DNA of 64,000 nucleotides from an uncultured Clostridia bacterium (GCA_947628695.1 CANRAV010000011.1:1-64000); one strand, 5' to 3'; shown: positions 49,497 to 58,340, counted from the first letter of the stretch. Notes: generated from the sequence alone by a model not told the origin. A program made the numbers and translations.

Positions 49497-50597
49497 TTAT
49501 TTTGACAGCAGCTTTATAAGAAGCGGCTCTATCGCCTTTGCCATGTACATAAAGCCAAGGTCATTAGGGTGCGCACCGTCGACAAAGCAGTATTCCTTTT
49601 CGTCCGGCGGGAACATCTCGTCGCCGTCTATAAAGTATACGTTCCGGTCGCCGTCCTTAAGTGCGTTTTCGTAAGTCTTCAGTATTATTTCACGCCGTCT
49701 CTTCCCGTCCTCAATGCCCTCGCCTACGCGTATATTCGGGCGCGAGATGAAGATAACGGGCAGGTTCGGAAGTGCAGCGCGCACGGTTCTAAAATAAGGC
49801 TCGTGCGTGTTTTCAAGGTGCTCGGCAGAGGGCGCGTTGTGGTCATAGTCCATCACAAAAACCTTCGGGTCAAGCGTCACGATAAACTCCGCTGTCTCCT
49901 TCTCGCCCCTTGCGCTGCCGGAAAAGCCGAGGTTGTAAACATCGCAGTCCAGCCGGCGCGAAATAAGCCCGTCGTAAGAGTTGCCGGAGCGCGAAGCGCA
50001 TCCACCCTGCGTTATGGACGAGCCGTAAAACACAACCCTGCCGTATTTGTACGGCGTCGGCTTTTCAAAACGGCTGTCCTTGTCAATCCCTATGTCAATG
50101 CGCGTTATGCCGTTGTAAAGTGGCAGCGTTATCGTTATATCGCGTAACTTCCTCTCCGGAACCTCCGGCGGCGGCTCTACAAAAGCGCCGTCCTCGTATT
50201 CAAGCCTGTCTGCGGCGACCGGGCAGCACATGCGTGCGTGGTAGGTGCCCGCCCCGCGGCCTACGTATATGTCGCAGCCGGAGGAGCCGGAAAGCGGCAT
50301 ATGCCGCATGTAAAACCCGCTTCTCAAGGTCACCTTCACCCCAACGAAGGGCGAATCGGTCTTGAACCTTATCCTGCCGCCTGCGGTGTGGTACGCAAGC
50401 GAGCTTATCCCATCCGAAAGCTTTGGCAAAAGCGCCTCCGGCAGTCTGCAGAAAACGCCTCCTTCGCCCTTGCGGTAAAGTCCACAGACCTCCGCACCGC
50501 TCTCTTCAAGGGTGTACATTTTAATTGTCGGAAAGCGCTTTTCAAGCGGCGCACCGACGGCAAAGTTGTGGTCGATTCTTTCTATAGGTTTAAGCAT
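49497..50597 (-). CDS. SGNH/GDSL-family hydrolase
   Basis: A 366-aa esterase-like protein. An N-terminal beta domain (about 1-170, including GGRIRFKTDSPFVGVKVTLR) precedes the SGNH part: nucleophile Ser in VVFYGSSITQGGCASR, LGFSGSARGE with the Gly, VMDYDHNAP with the Asn, and FVDGAHPNDLGF with the Asp-His pair. Complete catalytic blocks suggest an active enzyme, probably on an O-acetylated glycan. No signal peptide is visible. It lies 12 bases after the MBL gene and upstream of the glucan synthase gene, so it may modify that product; this is inference. Confidence 0.85.
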   Translation of the reverse strand: MLKPIERIDHNFAVGAPLEKRFPTIKMYTLEESGAEVCGLYRKGEGGVFCRLPEALLPKLSDGISSLAYHTAGGRIRFKTDSPFVGVKVTLRSGFYMRHMPLSGSSGCDIYVGRGAGTYHARMCCPVAADRLEYEDGAFVEPPPEVPERKLRDITITLPLYNGITRIDIGIDKDSRFEKPTPYKYGRVVFYGSSITQGGCASRSGNSYDGLISRRLDCDVYNLGFSGSARGEKETAEFIVTLDPKVFVMDYDHNAPSAEHLENTHEPYFRTVRAALPNLPVIFISRPNIRVGEGIEDGKRRREIILKTYENALKDGDRNVYFIDGDEMFPPDEKEYCFVDGAHPNDLGFMYMAKAIEPLLIKLLSK

Positions 50598-50609
50598 ATC
50601 CGTAACCTC

Positions 50610-51236
50610 TCACCGCAAATACGGGTTGTGAAGCCTCTCCTCGGAGAGGGTCGTCTCCCTGTCGTGCCCGGGATAAACGGCATAATCGCCCGGCATGCGC
50701 TTAAGCAGCGCAAGCGAACGCCGCAGCTTCTCTGCGTCTCCGCCGCGGAAGTCCGTCCTTCCCACGCCCCCGCAGAAAAGCGTGTCCCCTGTAAAAAGCA
50801 GGTCGCCGAAGAGGTAGCAAACCGACCCTTCGGTGTGCCCGGGCGTGTGTATAACCTCAAAGTCAAATCCGCCCTGTCTTGCGTGCCTGTCCCCGTCCCC
50901 GAACAGTACGTCCGGAGCCCCAAAGGGCCAGGGGTTGTAGCCGAGCACGCTTGGCGACAGCAGGTCGCTTGACACAAGCATGTCTGCGTCCGCCCCGTGC
51001 ATGCAGACGGTCGTCTTGGGTGTTCTAAGCTCGTCGAGAGCCAGTATGTGGTCAAAATGCCCGTGCGTAAGCAGTATAACCGAAGCGGCCGCGTCCATCT
51101 CCAGGAGCACGCTTTTTATAAGTATCGCGTCGTCGCCGGGGTCAATAACCACCGCCGCGCGCGAGGCCTTGTCCTTAATAATGTAGCAGTTCGTTTCAAG
51201 CTTGCCGACTACGACACGCTTTACAATATAGTCCAT
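50610..51236 (-). CDS. MBL-fold hydrolase (glyoxalase II-like)
   Basis: A 208-aa metallo-beta-lactamase-fold protein with all zinc-site motifs: HGHFDHI, the HTPGHTEGSVC region, FTGDTLFCGGVGRTDF with the bridging Asp, and the late YPGHDRETT. It is short for hydroxyacylglutathione hydrolase and belongs to the YcbL/GloB-like group, which cleaves thioesters. The exact substrate is unknown. First gene of a run with the SGNH and glucan synthase genes. Confidence 0.9.
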   Translation of the reverse strand: MDYIVKRVVVGKLETNCYIIKDKASRAAVVIDPGDDAILIKSVLLEMDAAASVILLTHGHFDHILALDELRTPKTTVCMHGADADMLVSSDLLSPSVLGYNPWPFGAPDVLFGDGDRHARQGGFDFEVIHTPGHTEGSVCYLFGDLLFTGDTLFCGGVGRTDFRGGDAEKLRRSLALLKRMPGDYAVYPGHDRETTLSEERLHNPYLR

Positions 51237-51259
51237 GCCGCAAATTCCCCCTCTACGCT

Positions 51260-51288
51260 ATTTTACCATAGCCGCGGGGAAGTGTAAA
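51260..51288 (-). promoter_or_regulatory. Promoter of the MBL-SGNH gene pair
   Basis: On the minus strand TTTACA (51283-51288) and TAAAAT (51260-51265) are 17 bases apart. Confidence 0.75.
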
Positions 51289-51373
51289 GTGTTTTTTTGC
51301 ATCTCCCCGAATAAAACCGAAAAAATGCGGGAACAATCCCCACGTAACCAAAAACAGGAAAGGAACACGAAGA

Positions 51374-51547
51374 ATGACAGACAAAGAGCTTATGTACGTG
51401 GACGACGCGCTTTCCCACGCGCGCTTCCTGCAGACGCAGTGCAGCGACTGTGCCTCCAAGCTTACCGACCAAAGCCTTAAATCGTTTGTGAAGGAGCTTG
51501 CGACAAAGCACGGCGAGGTATTCGGCAGCCTGTACGGCCTGCTTTAA
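51374..51547 (+). CDS. Small helical protein, probable spore-coat partner
   Basis: A 57-aa protein, MTDKELMYVDDALSHARFLQ then TQCSDCASKLTDQSLKSFVK, with two cysteines in one helix. It is 15 bases upstream of the CotF-like gene. The two-helix pattern resembles small members of the same coat/ferritin-like group, but the sequence is short. An AGGAAAGGA site precedes the ATG. It suggests that the organism sporulates, or had sporulating ancestors. Confidence 0.65.
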   Translation: MTDKELMYVDDALSHARFLQTQCSDCASKLTDQSLKSFVKELATKHGEVFGSLYGLL

Positions 51548-51562
51548 AGGGGAGGGAAGACG

Positions 51563-51808
51563 ATGGACGACAAAACATTGATGGAAAACCTGCTTTACGC
51601 GGTTAAGGGCACCTGCGACCTGTACTTCCACGGGACGATAGAGTCCTCAAGCGGCGACGTGCACGGCGCGTTCAGCTGCGCGCTTGACAAGACGCTGCAA
51701 ATGCAGAACGACATCTACAATAAGATGAGCGAAAAGGGCTGGTACACCACCACCCCGGCACCGCAGCCGCAGCTGAAACAGACTGCGCAAAAATTTTCCA
51801 TGCAGTAA
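51563..51808 (+). CDS. CotF-type spore coat protein
   Basis: An 81-aa protein with the family pattern LYFHGTIESSSGDVHGAF, then LQMQNDIYNKMSEKGWY and a short polar tail, as in the many small CotF-like proteins of Clostridia. It would be part of the spore coat. GGGGAGG precedes the ATG. Forms a two-gene unit with the gene at 51374-51547. Confidence 0.85.
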   Translation: MDDKTLMENLLYAVKGTCDLYFHGTIESSSGDVHGAFSCALDKTLQMQNDIYNKMSEKGWYTTTPAPQPQLKQTAQKFSMQ

Positions 51809-51812
51809 AAAG

Positions 51813-51844
51813 AAAAGCGGGAAGCCAAACGGCCTCCCGCTTTT
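51813..51844. terminator. Bidirectional terminator
   Basis: AAAAGCGGGA and TCCCGCTTTT arms with inner GCC/GGC pairing, between the coat gene and the convergent cohesin/dockerin gene. Confidence 0.85.
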
Positions 51845-51852
51845 GTCGTCAT

Positions 51853-53166
51853 TTAAAATGCCGGCATGCCCGCGTCGTACCTGAGTATTGCCGACGCGTC
51901 CATGTTGTTTACGTCACCGTCGCCGTTGAAGTCCGCACGGCTGAGCTTGTCACCCTTAAGCTCTTCAACATTCGCCTCGTGGCGGAGAACAGCCACAGCG
52001 TCTATGTTGTCGACGGTGCCGTCACCGTTGACGTCGCCGAGAAGCGCGCCGGAAGAGCTGCTTGTAACGATAACGTTTGTCGAAGCGCCGCTTACGCCGT
52101 AGTTCTCAAAGTCGCCGCCGTTTACCGCAAAGATGTAAACGTCGTTGTCAATGTCGTTGTCAATCGTTATGCCCGCTGCGCCTGCGGCAAGCGCCCTGAA
52201 GGTAAGCGTTACGCCAAGGACGTTGTCCGTCTTAACGTTGTAAGCGGAGTTTGTCGCAAGGTCGTCTGCGTCGCACACAACGCGAACCCAAGTCTTATTG
52301 CCGTCTGTGCCCTTGACGGTAAATCCGGTGTTTTTCCAGGAGCTCGGGTATATTCCAACCGCGTCCGTAAGCAAAAGCTTCTGCGTGTCGTAAACAAGCG
52401 GAAGATCTAAAGCCACAACGCCGTTGGGCGTCTTTATGTTCTTAATGAGAACCTTCACCTGAACGGTCGCGCCGACCGCAACGCTGCTCTTCGCCGTCTG
52501 CATTGTAAGCTCTGCATGTGCGGGGTAAGCGTTGCTGTCACTGCCGTAGGCCTCTATCTCGTCAACCTGCGCAAGGTATTTGCGCTGGTTGTCAACAGGG
52601 CTCAGCGTGTTAATGTGCACCCTTATGTATGCCACATGCCTTACGGCCTTCTTAAAGGTCAGCGTCAAATTGAAGAACTGCTCTTCAGCACCGCCCATAA
52701 GGGGCGCTTCGGGTATAACCGCGCTGCTTTCCGTAAACTCCGCTTCGGTGTAGGTGCTGCCATCGCGTGAGGTTTCAACACCCGCAACGTTGAAGTACCT
52801 GTTGCCGTTGCGGCGTATGCCCCTGAAGAAGAGGCTTTCAAGCGTCACCTCTTTTGCAAGGGTGAAGGTTATATATGTTTCCGTGGGCACATTGCCCGTG
52901 CCGTCGCCCACCATCTCCACGGAAGTGCCTTCCGTGGCAGTGTGGTTGCTGTTGAAGGTCGCGTTCCCGTCACCGCGGTACTTGCCGTCGGTAAGCAAAG
53001 TTCTTGCGTCGTCGGTGTAGGGGCTGAAGAACGTAACGCCGCTTGAATAGGTGTACGTTGCGCCTGCAAGCAGGTTCTCACCCTCGCCCTCTGCGGCGCT
53101 GACGCCGACAACGGCAAATCCGAGGCACACGGTAATCGCCAAAGCGATGCACAAAAGTTTTCTCAT
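51853..53166 (-). CDS. Secreted protein with discoidin-like, cohesin-like and dockerin domains
   Basis: A 437-aa secreted protein. Order: signal peptide (about 1-22); discoidin/F5-8C-like binding domain (about 25-205) with ARTLLTDGKYRGDGNATFN, YITFTLAKEVTLESLFFRGI and YIRVHINTLSPVDNQRKYLA; cohesin-like domain (about 213-365) with VGATVQVKVLIKNIKTPNGV, LPLVYDTQKLLLTD and YPSSWKNTGF; and a type-I dockerin (about 375-437) with both calcium loops intact, DVNGDGTVDNIDA and DFNGDGDVNNMDA. With both a cohesin-like and a dockerin part it could act as an adaptor. GAGAGG precedes ATG 53166. It follows the ATPase gene by 29 bases. Confidence 0.87.
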   Translation of the reverse strand: MRKLLCIALAITVCLGFAVVGVSAAEGEGENLLAGATYTYSSGVTFFSPYTDDARTLLTDGKYRGDGNATFNSNHTATEGTSVEMVGDGTGNVPTETYITFTLAKEVTLESLFFRGIRRNGNRYFNVAGVETSRDGSTYTEAEFTESSAVIPEAPLMGGAEEQFFNLTLTFKKAVRHVAYIRVHINTLSPVDNQRKYLAQVDEIEAYGSDSNAYPAHAELTMQTAKSSVAVGATVQVKVLIKNIKTPNGVVALDLPLVYDTQKLLLTDAVGIYPSSWKNTGFTVKGTDGNKTWVRVVCDADDLATNSAYNVKTDNVLGVTLTFRALAAGAAGITIDNDIDNDVYIFAVNGGDFENYGVSGASTNVIVTSSSSGALLGDVNGDGTVDNIDAVAVLRHEANVEELKGDKLSRADFNGDGDVNNMDASAILRYDAGMPAF

Positions 53167-53195
53167 CTTGTTTTCCTCTCGTTGGTAAAAAATGG

Positions 53196-53618
53196 TCACT
53201 CTTCGAAATACTTGTCGAAAAATTCAAGCTTGTCCCTGCTGAACTGCCTGCCGTCCTTACGGTCCTTCACGCGCGCAAGCCGCGTGTCAAAGTCCGCCTC
53301 GGCGGTAAACACCCTGTATTCGATTTTGTTCTCTCTAAGAAAAGCCTCCGCTGCCGCAAGCTCTTCCTTAAGCCAAAACCCGTGGTCAATGACTGCGTCA
53401 ACTCCGCAGCCGTCAAGCTCCTTCGCCATGTCAAGGCAGAACGCAAGGACCTTCCTTTCCGCCGAAACATGCCGTTCCCTGCCGATGCACCCGTCGCCGA
53501 AGACGCTTTCCATAAAATAATCCACGGAAAGCAGCCTTGCACCGGTTTTACTGCAAATTTCCCGCGCAGCAAAGCTTTTGCCGGAGCCTATCCTGCCGCG
53601 CATAAGCGTAACGCTCAC
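53196..53618 (-). CDS. Small P-loop ATPase/kinase-like protein
   Basis: A 140-aa P-loop protein. Walker A is MRGRIGSGKSFAAR, 6-19; LLSVDYFMES follows, and the fold looks like AAA_33/zeta-type small-molecule kinases. GTG at 53618 is chosen because it overlaps the SLOG gene's stop codon (GTGA), so translation is coupled; longer frames upstream would run inside the SLOG gene. Substrate unknown. Confidence 0.8.
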   Translation of the reverse strand: MSVTLMRGRIGSGKSFAAREICSKTGARLLSVDYFMESVFGDGCIGRERHVSAERKVLAFCLDMAKELDGCGVDAVIDHGFWLKEELAAAEAFLRENKIEYRVFTAEADFDTRLARVKDRKDGRQFSRDKLEFFDKYFEE

Positions 53619-54127
53619 AGCGTTATCAGCTCTCTTCCAAGGCTTTTCGCCTTCGCAACCGTGTAGTACGTGCCGCCGATACGCCGCCTGAGATAAGAAA
53701 CACAGTATTTGCAGCGTTCGACCATATAGTCGTTCCGCGTGAACATGCAGCTTTCGGTATATGCGTCGCTTACATAGTGCACGCTGTCCGCGTTCATAAG
53801 CACCCTTTCGTACTGCGTCCTTTCCGCCTCGCTCCACCTGTCTGCCTGGCTCCGGCAGGGAAGCGCAAGGCGAAGCTTGATAAACGGATACCTGCCCTTA
53901 AGCTGCAGTACGCACATGGCGGCGATGGTGTCAAACCCCAAAGCACCGCCCGCGTAGAAATCGGTAACGCCCTTTTCGTTTATAAGCGTCTCGATCTCAC
54001 AAAGCAGCCTGTCCTTCACGTCGCACTGCGCCGCGGATAAGTAGCGGTGTCCCGTGAAACAGCAGCTTTTCTCTATTTCCTCCGTTATGTCGGACGCGTT
54101 TTCGTAAATATCAAAACCGTTTGTCAT
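53615..54127 (-). CDS. SLOG-family (YpsA/DUF1273-like) protein
   Basis: A 170-aa Rossmann-like protein. Key features: CCFTGHRYLS, DFYAGGALGFDTIAAMCVLQ and ALPCRSQADRW, with a C-terminal YTVAKAKSLGREL. SLOG proteins bind nucleotide-derived ligands or nucleotides; YpsA affects division in Bacillus. The cysteine pair and tight coupling to a P-loop ATPase are notable. It has a strong promoter (54172-54200) and a GAGGA ribosome site. Confidence 0.86.
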   Translation of the reverse strand: MTNGFDIYENASDITEEIEKSCCFTGHRYLSAAQCDVKDRLLCEIETLINEKGVTDFYAGGALGFDTIAAMCVLQLKGRYPFIKLRLALPCRSQADRWSEAERTQYERVLMNADSVHYVSDAYTESCMFTRNDYMVERCKYCVSYLRRRIGGTYYTVAKAKSLGRELITL

Positions 54128-54171
54128 AAAATCCTCGGTAACAAAAGAAATTTCTGAAAGCCTCCGTATTT

Positions 54172-54200
54172 ATTATAAATGAAACTCGCCACAATGTCAA
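54172..54200 (-). promoter_or_regulatory. Promoter of the SLOG-ATPase unit
   Basis: On the minus strand TTGACA (54195-54200) and TATAAT (54172-54177) are 17 bases apart. The downstream cohesin/dockerin gene may be read from it as well. Confidence 0.9.
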
Positions 54201-54220
54201 GAAATAAACAAAAAAATATG

Positions 54221-54249
54221 TTGCAATAACACAAAATATAATGTAAAAT
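54221..54249 (+). promoter_or_regulatory. Promoter of the ComEC-like lipoprotein gene
   Basis: TTGCAA (54221-54226) and TAAAAT (54244-54249, preceded by TG) are 17 bases apart, back-to-back with the SLOG promoter. Confidence 0.65.
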
Positions 54250-54282
54250 GTTATTGTCATAAAACAAAGGCAGGTTCTTACC

Positions 54283-55191
54283 TTGAGAAAAGCAAAACTT
54301 TGGCTTTGTCCGCTTGCTGCGGTTATTATCTTCCTCTTCTGCACCGCCGGATGCGGCTTTTATGCGGAGGACGTTTCGTCGGATCCCACGTCATTTGCCG
54401 AAACGGCCTCTTCCGAGGCAGTCTCCGGTGACTTTTCCGTCCTGTTTATAGACGTCGGCCAGGCGGACAGTGCGCTTGTCGAATGCTCCGGCAGCTTTAT
54501 GCTTATAGACGGCGGCAACGCCGCAGACAGCGACATCATCTATACGGTTCTGAAAAAGCACGGCGTGAAGGAGCTGGAGTATCTCGTGGTCACCCACGCG
54601 CACGAGGACCATGTCGGCGGTGCTTCCGCCGCGTTTGAGGCCTGCACCGTCGGCACGGTGCTTTGCCCGGTGACAAGCTACAGCTCCAAGACCTTCCAAA
54701 AGTTCATGTCTCAGGTGGAAAAGCACGGCAACACCGTGACCGTCCCCTCTGTGGGGGACAGCTTCGCCCTTGGCGAAAGCACCGTCACGGTTCTCGGCCC
54801 GGTCGCAAAGTACGACGAGCCGAACAACACGTCGATAGTCTTAAAAATAGAGTACGGCGACACCTCGTTTTTGTTCATGGGGGACGCGGAGAGGGAAAGC
54901 GAGCTGGACATTTTAGACACGGGAGCAGACCTTTCGGCAACGCTCCTCAAGGTCGGCCACCACGGCAGCAGCACCTCCACCTCCTACCCCTTCCTGCGGG
55001 AGGTCATGCCCGAATACGCCGTCATATCCTGCGGCAAGGGCAACAGCTACGGCCACCCGCATGAGGAGACCCTAAGCCGCCTTTCGGACGCATCCGTCAC
55101 CGTCTACCGCACCGACCTTTCAGGCGACATCACCTGCACAAGCGACGGAAAACAGCTTTCCTTCACCTTTGCAAAACAGAAAAACAGCTGA
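54283..55191 (+). CDS. Extracytoplasmic MBL-fold lipoprotein (ComEC C-domain-like)
   Basis: A 302-aa lipoprotein (lipobox TAGC near residue 24; TTG start with a weak ribosome site). The mature part is a metallo-beta-lactamase domain like the nuclease-like domain of ComEC: FIDVGQADSALVE, FMLIDGGNAADSD, VTHAHEDHVGGA with the zinc site, FLFMGDAERESE and VGHHGSSTSTSYPFL. Free-standing secreted versions may act on phosphodiesters or nucleic acids outside the cell; activity is unproven. Its stop lies 35 bases before the multidomain dockerin gene. Confidence 0.88.
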   Translation: MRKAKLWLCPLAAVIIFLFCTAGCGFYAEDVSSDPTSFAETASSEAVSGDFSVLFIDVGQADSALVECSGSFMLIDGGNAADSDIIYTVLKKHGVKELEYLVVTHAHEDHVGGASAAFEACTVGTVLCPVTSYSSKTFQKFMSQVEKHGNTVTVPSVGDSFALGESTVTVLGPVAKYDEPNNTSIVLKIEYGDTSFLFMGDAERESELDILDTGADLSATLLKVGHHGSSTSTSYPFLREVMPEYAVISCGKGNSYGHPHEETLSRLSDASVTVYRTDLSGDITCTSDGKQLSFTFAKQKNS

Positions 55192-55226
55192 CTCATAAAT
55201 AAAACACGAAAACGGAGGAGAAACAA

Positions 55227-57626
55227 ATGAAGACAAAGGCTTTATCCCTTATTCTTTCCGCCATTATGCTGCTTTCCCTTACGGCGGCATTCCCGGCCGG
55301 CATTACGGCGTCTGCGGAATTGGAGGACATAAACGTTCCAAACCCCTTCAACTGGTCGTTTGGCACCCTTGACGGCGGAACGGTAACTTGCGATACATAC
55401 GCAGGACAGCTTCAAATCCTCATCTTCTTCAAGGCAGACGGCACTTGCCCGAACAGCCTTGGCACTATTAAAGCGCTGTCGAGGATAAATTTGTCCTTAT
55501 ACGAAGGTGTTAAGGTCATTGCCGTCGGCTGCGGTGTAGGCTCGGAGTCTGCCGAAACGGTAAAGGCCGAAATACAAGAGAATTACGGCGATTATCTTTC
55601 AGACAAGGTCGTGTTCTGCTATGCCGCAGCAGACGAGCTTTGGGAGGCAATCGGCGCATACCACGGCGCAGCAGGCAAGAATATTTACAGCTTGACGTTC
55701 TGCGAGAACATTGTTATAGATAAAAGCGGGAACCTTCGTTACCTATGGAACGGCCCTTGGGATATTGAAAGCTTTTCCGACGCTGTCGAGCTTGGCGGAG
55801 ATTGGGACGAAGGCATTTTCTATGCGGGAAGCAACCTTATAACGACAGATCGCGGAGTAAGCGGAAGCCGTGTCATCAGGGAAGGGACAAAGTCGATAAA
55901 CGAATCGGCCTTCTACAACCGCCTTTATCTTACGGGCGTGACCGTTCCCGAAAGCGTTGTCAAAATCGATAGCTATGCGTTCGCCTACTGCTACAATCTC
56001 AGCAACGTTTACATAAAGTCTCCCACCGTTGCAAAGCTGCTTACGGACAGCTGGTCTGCAGGCTCTCTTATCGAAAATGCGGGGACTGTGATACTGTCGG
56101 AGGGGATAGCTGCCACCGACTACATAAAAGGCGCCTACCCCTTCACCGGCACGGCCGTAATCGGCGGTGAAAACGTCGTTTGGTACAAAAAGACCGAGGA
56201 ATGCGCCGTCCACTTCTATGAAAGCGAGGGCGACGCAGACTGCAACATCTGCGGCAAAATCGGCAGAGAAGAACAGCCCGTGCTTCCGGGCAGCACTACC
56301 CTTGGGATAGAGGGAAAATACATAACGCAGATTGAAGAAGCACTCAACCGCATCAACGAGATCCGGCTTGAGGCCTGCACCGAGGGCGTTGCCAACCCCG
56401 AAACGGGCGCACCGCTTACTTTGGCAGACTACACGCCACTGAAGTGGTCAGCCGACCTTGAGTACATCGCAAGGATCCGCGCAGCGGAGGCAAGCATAAC
56501 CATGGACCACGCAAGAACCAACGGCGAAAGCATCTGGTTCACCGGACCGGGCGGAATACAAAGCTATGCAGAGGTTCTCGCCTGGAACTACGGCGAGACC
56601 ATGACGGAAGGCGTCAATCAGTGGTATGCCGAAAAAAGCGACTGGGTCAACAAAACGGGCGGCGTCACCGGTCACTATACGTCCATGATAGCGCCTCGCT
56701 TCCGCTACGTCGGTTTGGCCGCGTTCTGTTCAAACACCGCAAAGTACTACAACACCACCGCAGGCGAGTTTTCGCCGGCAGCGACCGTTCCCGACACATC
56801 CCGCGGAGAGCCGACGGAAGTGTTTGTACAAATGCTGGAGTTTGACAGCAAAAACGTAAGCTACGAGATAAGCTGCCCGGATACAATAAGCGCTTCGGAA
56901 AGCATCTCCGTAACCGCAGCGGTGTCTTTCACGGATTATTGGTCGGCACCGATAGAGACAAAGGGGCTTGTTCTCCCGGAAAGCACCGCAAATGAAATAC
57001 AGTGGAGCACCTCGGACGCCGGCGTATTTACCGTATCGGGCGGGCAGATAATCCCCGTTTCGTGCGGAACCTCCACCGTTACGGCATCGCTGCCCAACGG
57101 CATAAAGGTTACAAAGCAGGTGACCGTCGAACACAGTTACACCGTCTCCGCATGGGAAAGCGACGGTGCCAAGCATTGGCACCTGTGCAGACTGTGCGGT
57201 GAAACGCTTGACGAAGCAGAACACGTTTACGACAACGCCTGTGACGAAGACTGCAATGTCTGCGGCGCGACCCGCGAGGTAACGCACAGCCCCGGCGGCT
57301 GGGAAAGCTATGGCGACAAGCACCGCCGCGTGTGCACCGTGTGCGGCAAGACGCTTGACTCTGCCGACCACGTTTTCGACGACGGCCTCGACGCAAGCTG
57401 CAACGTCTGCGGATACCTGCGCACAGTGACCGCCGTCGGCGACGCAAACGGCGACGGAGCCGTGAACAACGTCGACGCCTCGTTAGTGCTTCAAATCGAC
57501 GCCGGCATAATCGGCCCGGACGACTCAACGCTTCGCACCGCCGACGTCAATGGCGACGGCAGCGTCAACAACCTCGACGCCTCCAATATCCTTCGCTTCG
57601 ACTCCGGCATCATACCTCACTTCTAA
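55227..57626 (+). CDS. Secreted multidomain protein: thioredoxin-like, LRR, CAP, Big2 and dockerin
   Basis: A 799-aa secreted protein. Order: signal peptide (about 1-29); a redoxin-like domain (about 35-190, LQILIFFKADGTCPNSLGTI) with only one Cys of a CxxC; a BspA-type leucine-rich segment (about 205-275, VPESVVKIDSYAFAYCYNLS); a CAP/SCP domain (about 365-510, AEASITMDHARTNGES and VTGHYTSMIAPRFRYVGLAA); a Big2-like Ig domain (about 545-635); two cysteine modules (HWHLCRLCGET and HRRVCTVCGKT) that may bind zinc; and a type-I dockerin (about 738-799) with two complete calcium loops, DANGDGAVNNVDA and DVNGDGSVNNLDA. GGAGG supports the start. Confidence 0.88.
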   Translation: MKTKALSLILSAIMLLSLTAAFPAGITASAELEDINVPNPFNWSFGTLDGGTVTCDTYAGQLQILIFFKADGTCPNSLGTIKALSRINLSLYEGVKVIAVGCGVGSESAETVKAEIQENYGDYLSDKVVFCYAAADELWEAIGAYHGAAGKNIYSLTFCENIVIDKSGNLRYLWNGPWDIESFSDAVELGGDWDEGIFYAGSNLITTDRGVSGSRVIREGTKSINESAFYNRLYLTGVTVPESVVKIDSYAFAYCYNLSNVYIKSPTVAKLLTDSWSAGSLIENAGTVILSEGIAATDYIKGAYPFTGTAVIGGENVVWYKKTEECAVHFYESEGDADCNICGKIGREEQPVLPGSTTLGIEGKYITQIEEALNRINEIRLEACTEGVANPETGAPLTLADYTPLKWSADLEYIARIRAAEASITMDHARTNGESIWFTGPGGIQSYAEVLAWNYGETMTEGVNQWYAEKSDWVNKTGGVTGHYTSMIAPRFRYVGLAAFCSNTAKYYNTTAGEFSPAATVPDTSRGEPTEVFVQMLEFDSKNVSYEISCPDTISASESISVTAAVSFTDYWSAPIETKGLVLPESTANEIQWSTSDAGVFTVSGGQIIPVSCGTSTVTASLPNGIKVTKQVTVEHSYTVSAWESDGAKHWHLCRLCGETLDEAEHVYDNACDEDCNVCGATREVTHSPGGWESYGDKHRRVCTVCGKTLDSADHVFDDGLDASCNVCGYLRTVTAVGDANGDGAVNNVDASLVLQIDAGIIGPDDSTLRTADVNGDGSVNNLDASNILRFDSGIIPHF

Positions 57627-57649
57627 GTCGACGCAAAAACAAAAAACAG

Positions 57650-57680
57650 CGTGCCGCGCATGTCAAAGCGCGGCACGTCT
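57650..57680. terminator. Terminator after the multidomain dockerin gene
   Basis: A perfect 10-bp stem (CGTGCCGCGC / GCGCGGCACG) with an 8-base loop and TCTTCGT after it. Confidence 0.75.
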
Positions 57681-57773
57681 TCGTGCTGAAAACTTTGTTT
57701 GTATACGGCGCAGATTTTCAAAACCGTTTTACAAAATCCACCGGACGCTGCACCGCGCCGGAGCCGTAAAATA

Positions 57774-57807
57774 ACACAGGCAGCATGCTTTCGCGTGCCG
57801 CCTGTGT
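57774..57807 (-). terminator. Terminator of the lipoprotein gene at 57822
   Basis: ACACAGGC and GCCTGTGT arms with inner GCATGC/GCGTGC pairing; on the minus strand TTATTTT follows the stem. Confidence 0.75.
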
Positions 57808-57821
57808 ATATGCAGTTTGTC

Positions 57822-58340
57822 TTATGTGTCCGAATTAATGCCGTGTCCCTTATCAAACGCCTCTTCTAATCCTAGCCACACGTTTACACCTTGACCCTGG
57901 TCTACGCCCTCCGCCATATAACTTTGTTTTTCCGAAATAACCGTTCTCGTCAGTACTACACCGTTTGTGTCAAACGTTAATACCGAACCGTCGCTTTTAT
58001 CGAAAGTGATAAATCCCGGTCCAAATAACGGTTCGCCGTCCTCACCAACGGTTATCACATGGTCGCCCGTAGGGAAAAGCTTCAAGCTCTTCAGGTATGA
58101 AATAGCCGGCTCCATCTCTTCACCTGTGACCGGTTCCCTACCCATACAGCGGATTCTAACCACATTTGAAAAGAACTCATCGGTAAATAAATCGTTATTC
58201 GCAACGCTTTGCTCCTTGGTATTCTCATCACTATCCACGTCACTATTCACGTCAGTCTGCTCCTGCTTAGCACAGCCGAACAACACAGCGGAAAGAATCA
58301 ATACGGGCAGCAATATTGCTAATAATTTTTTTATACTCAT
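57822..58340 (-). CDS. Lipoprotein of unknown function
   Basis: A 172-aa lipoprotein; the lipobox (LFGCA) is near residue 20, followed by an acidic linker with DVNSDVDSDENTKE. The folded part has VVRIRCMGREPVTGEEMEPA and GDHVITVGEDGEPLFG. No family is recognised. It has a strong promoter about 220 bases upstream and an unusually long leader. Confidence 0.78.
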   Translation of the reverse strand: MSIKKLLAILLPVLILSAVLFGCAKQEQTDVNSDVDSDENTKEQSVANNDLFTDEFFSNVVRIRCMGREPVTGEEMEPAISYLKSLKLFPTGDHVITVGEDGEPLFGPGFITFDKSDGSVLTFDTNGVVLTRTVISEKQSYMAEGVDQGQGVNVWLGLEEAFDKGHGINSDT

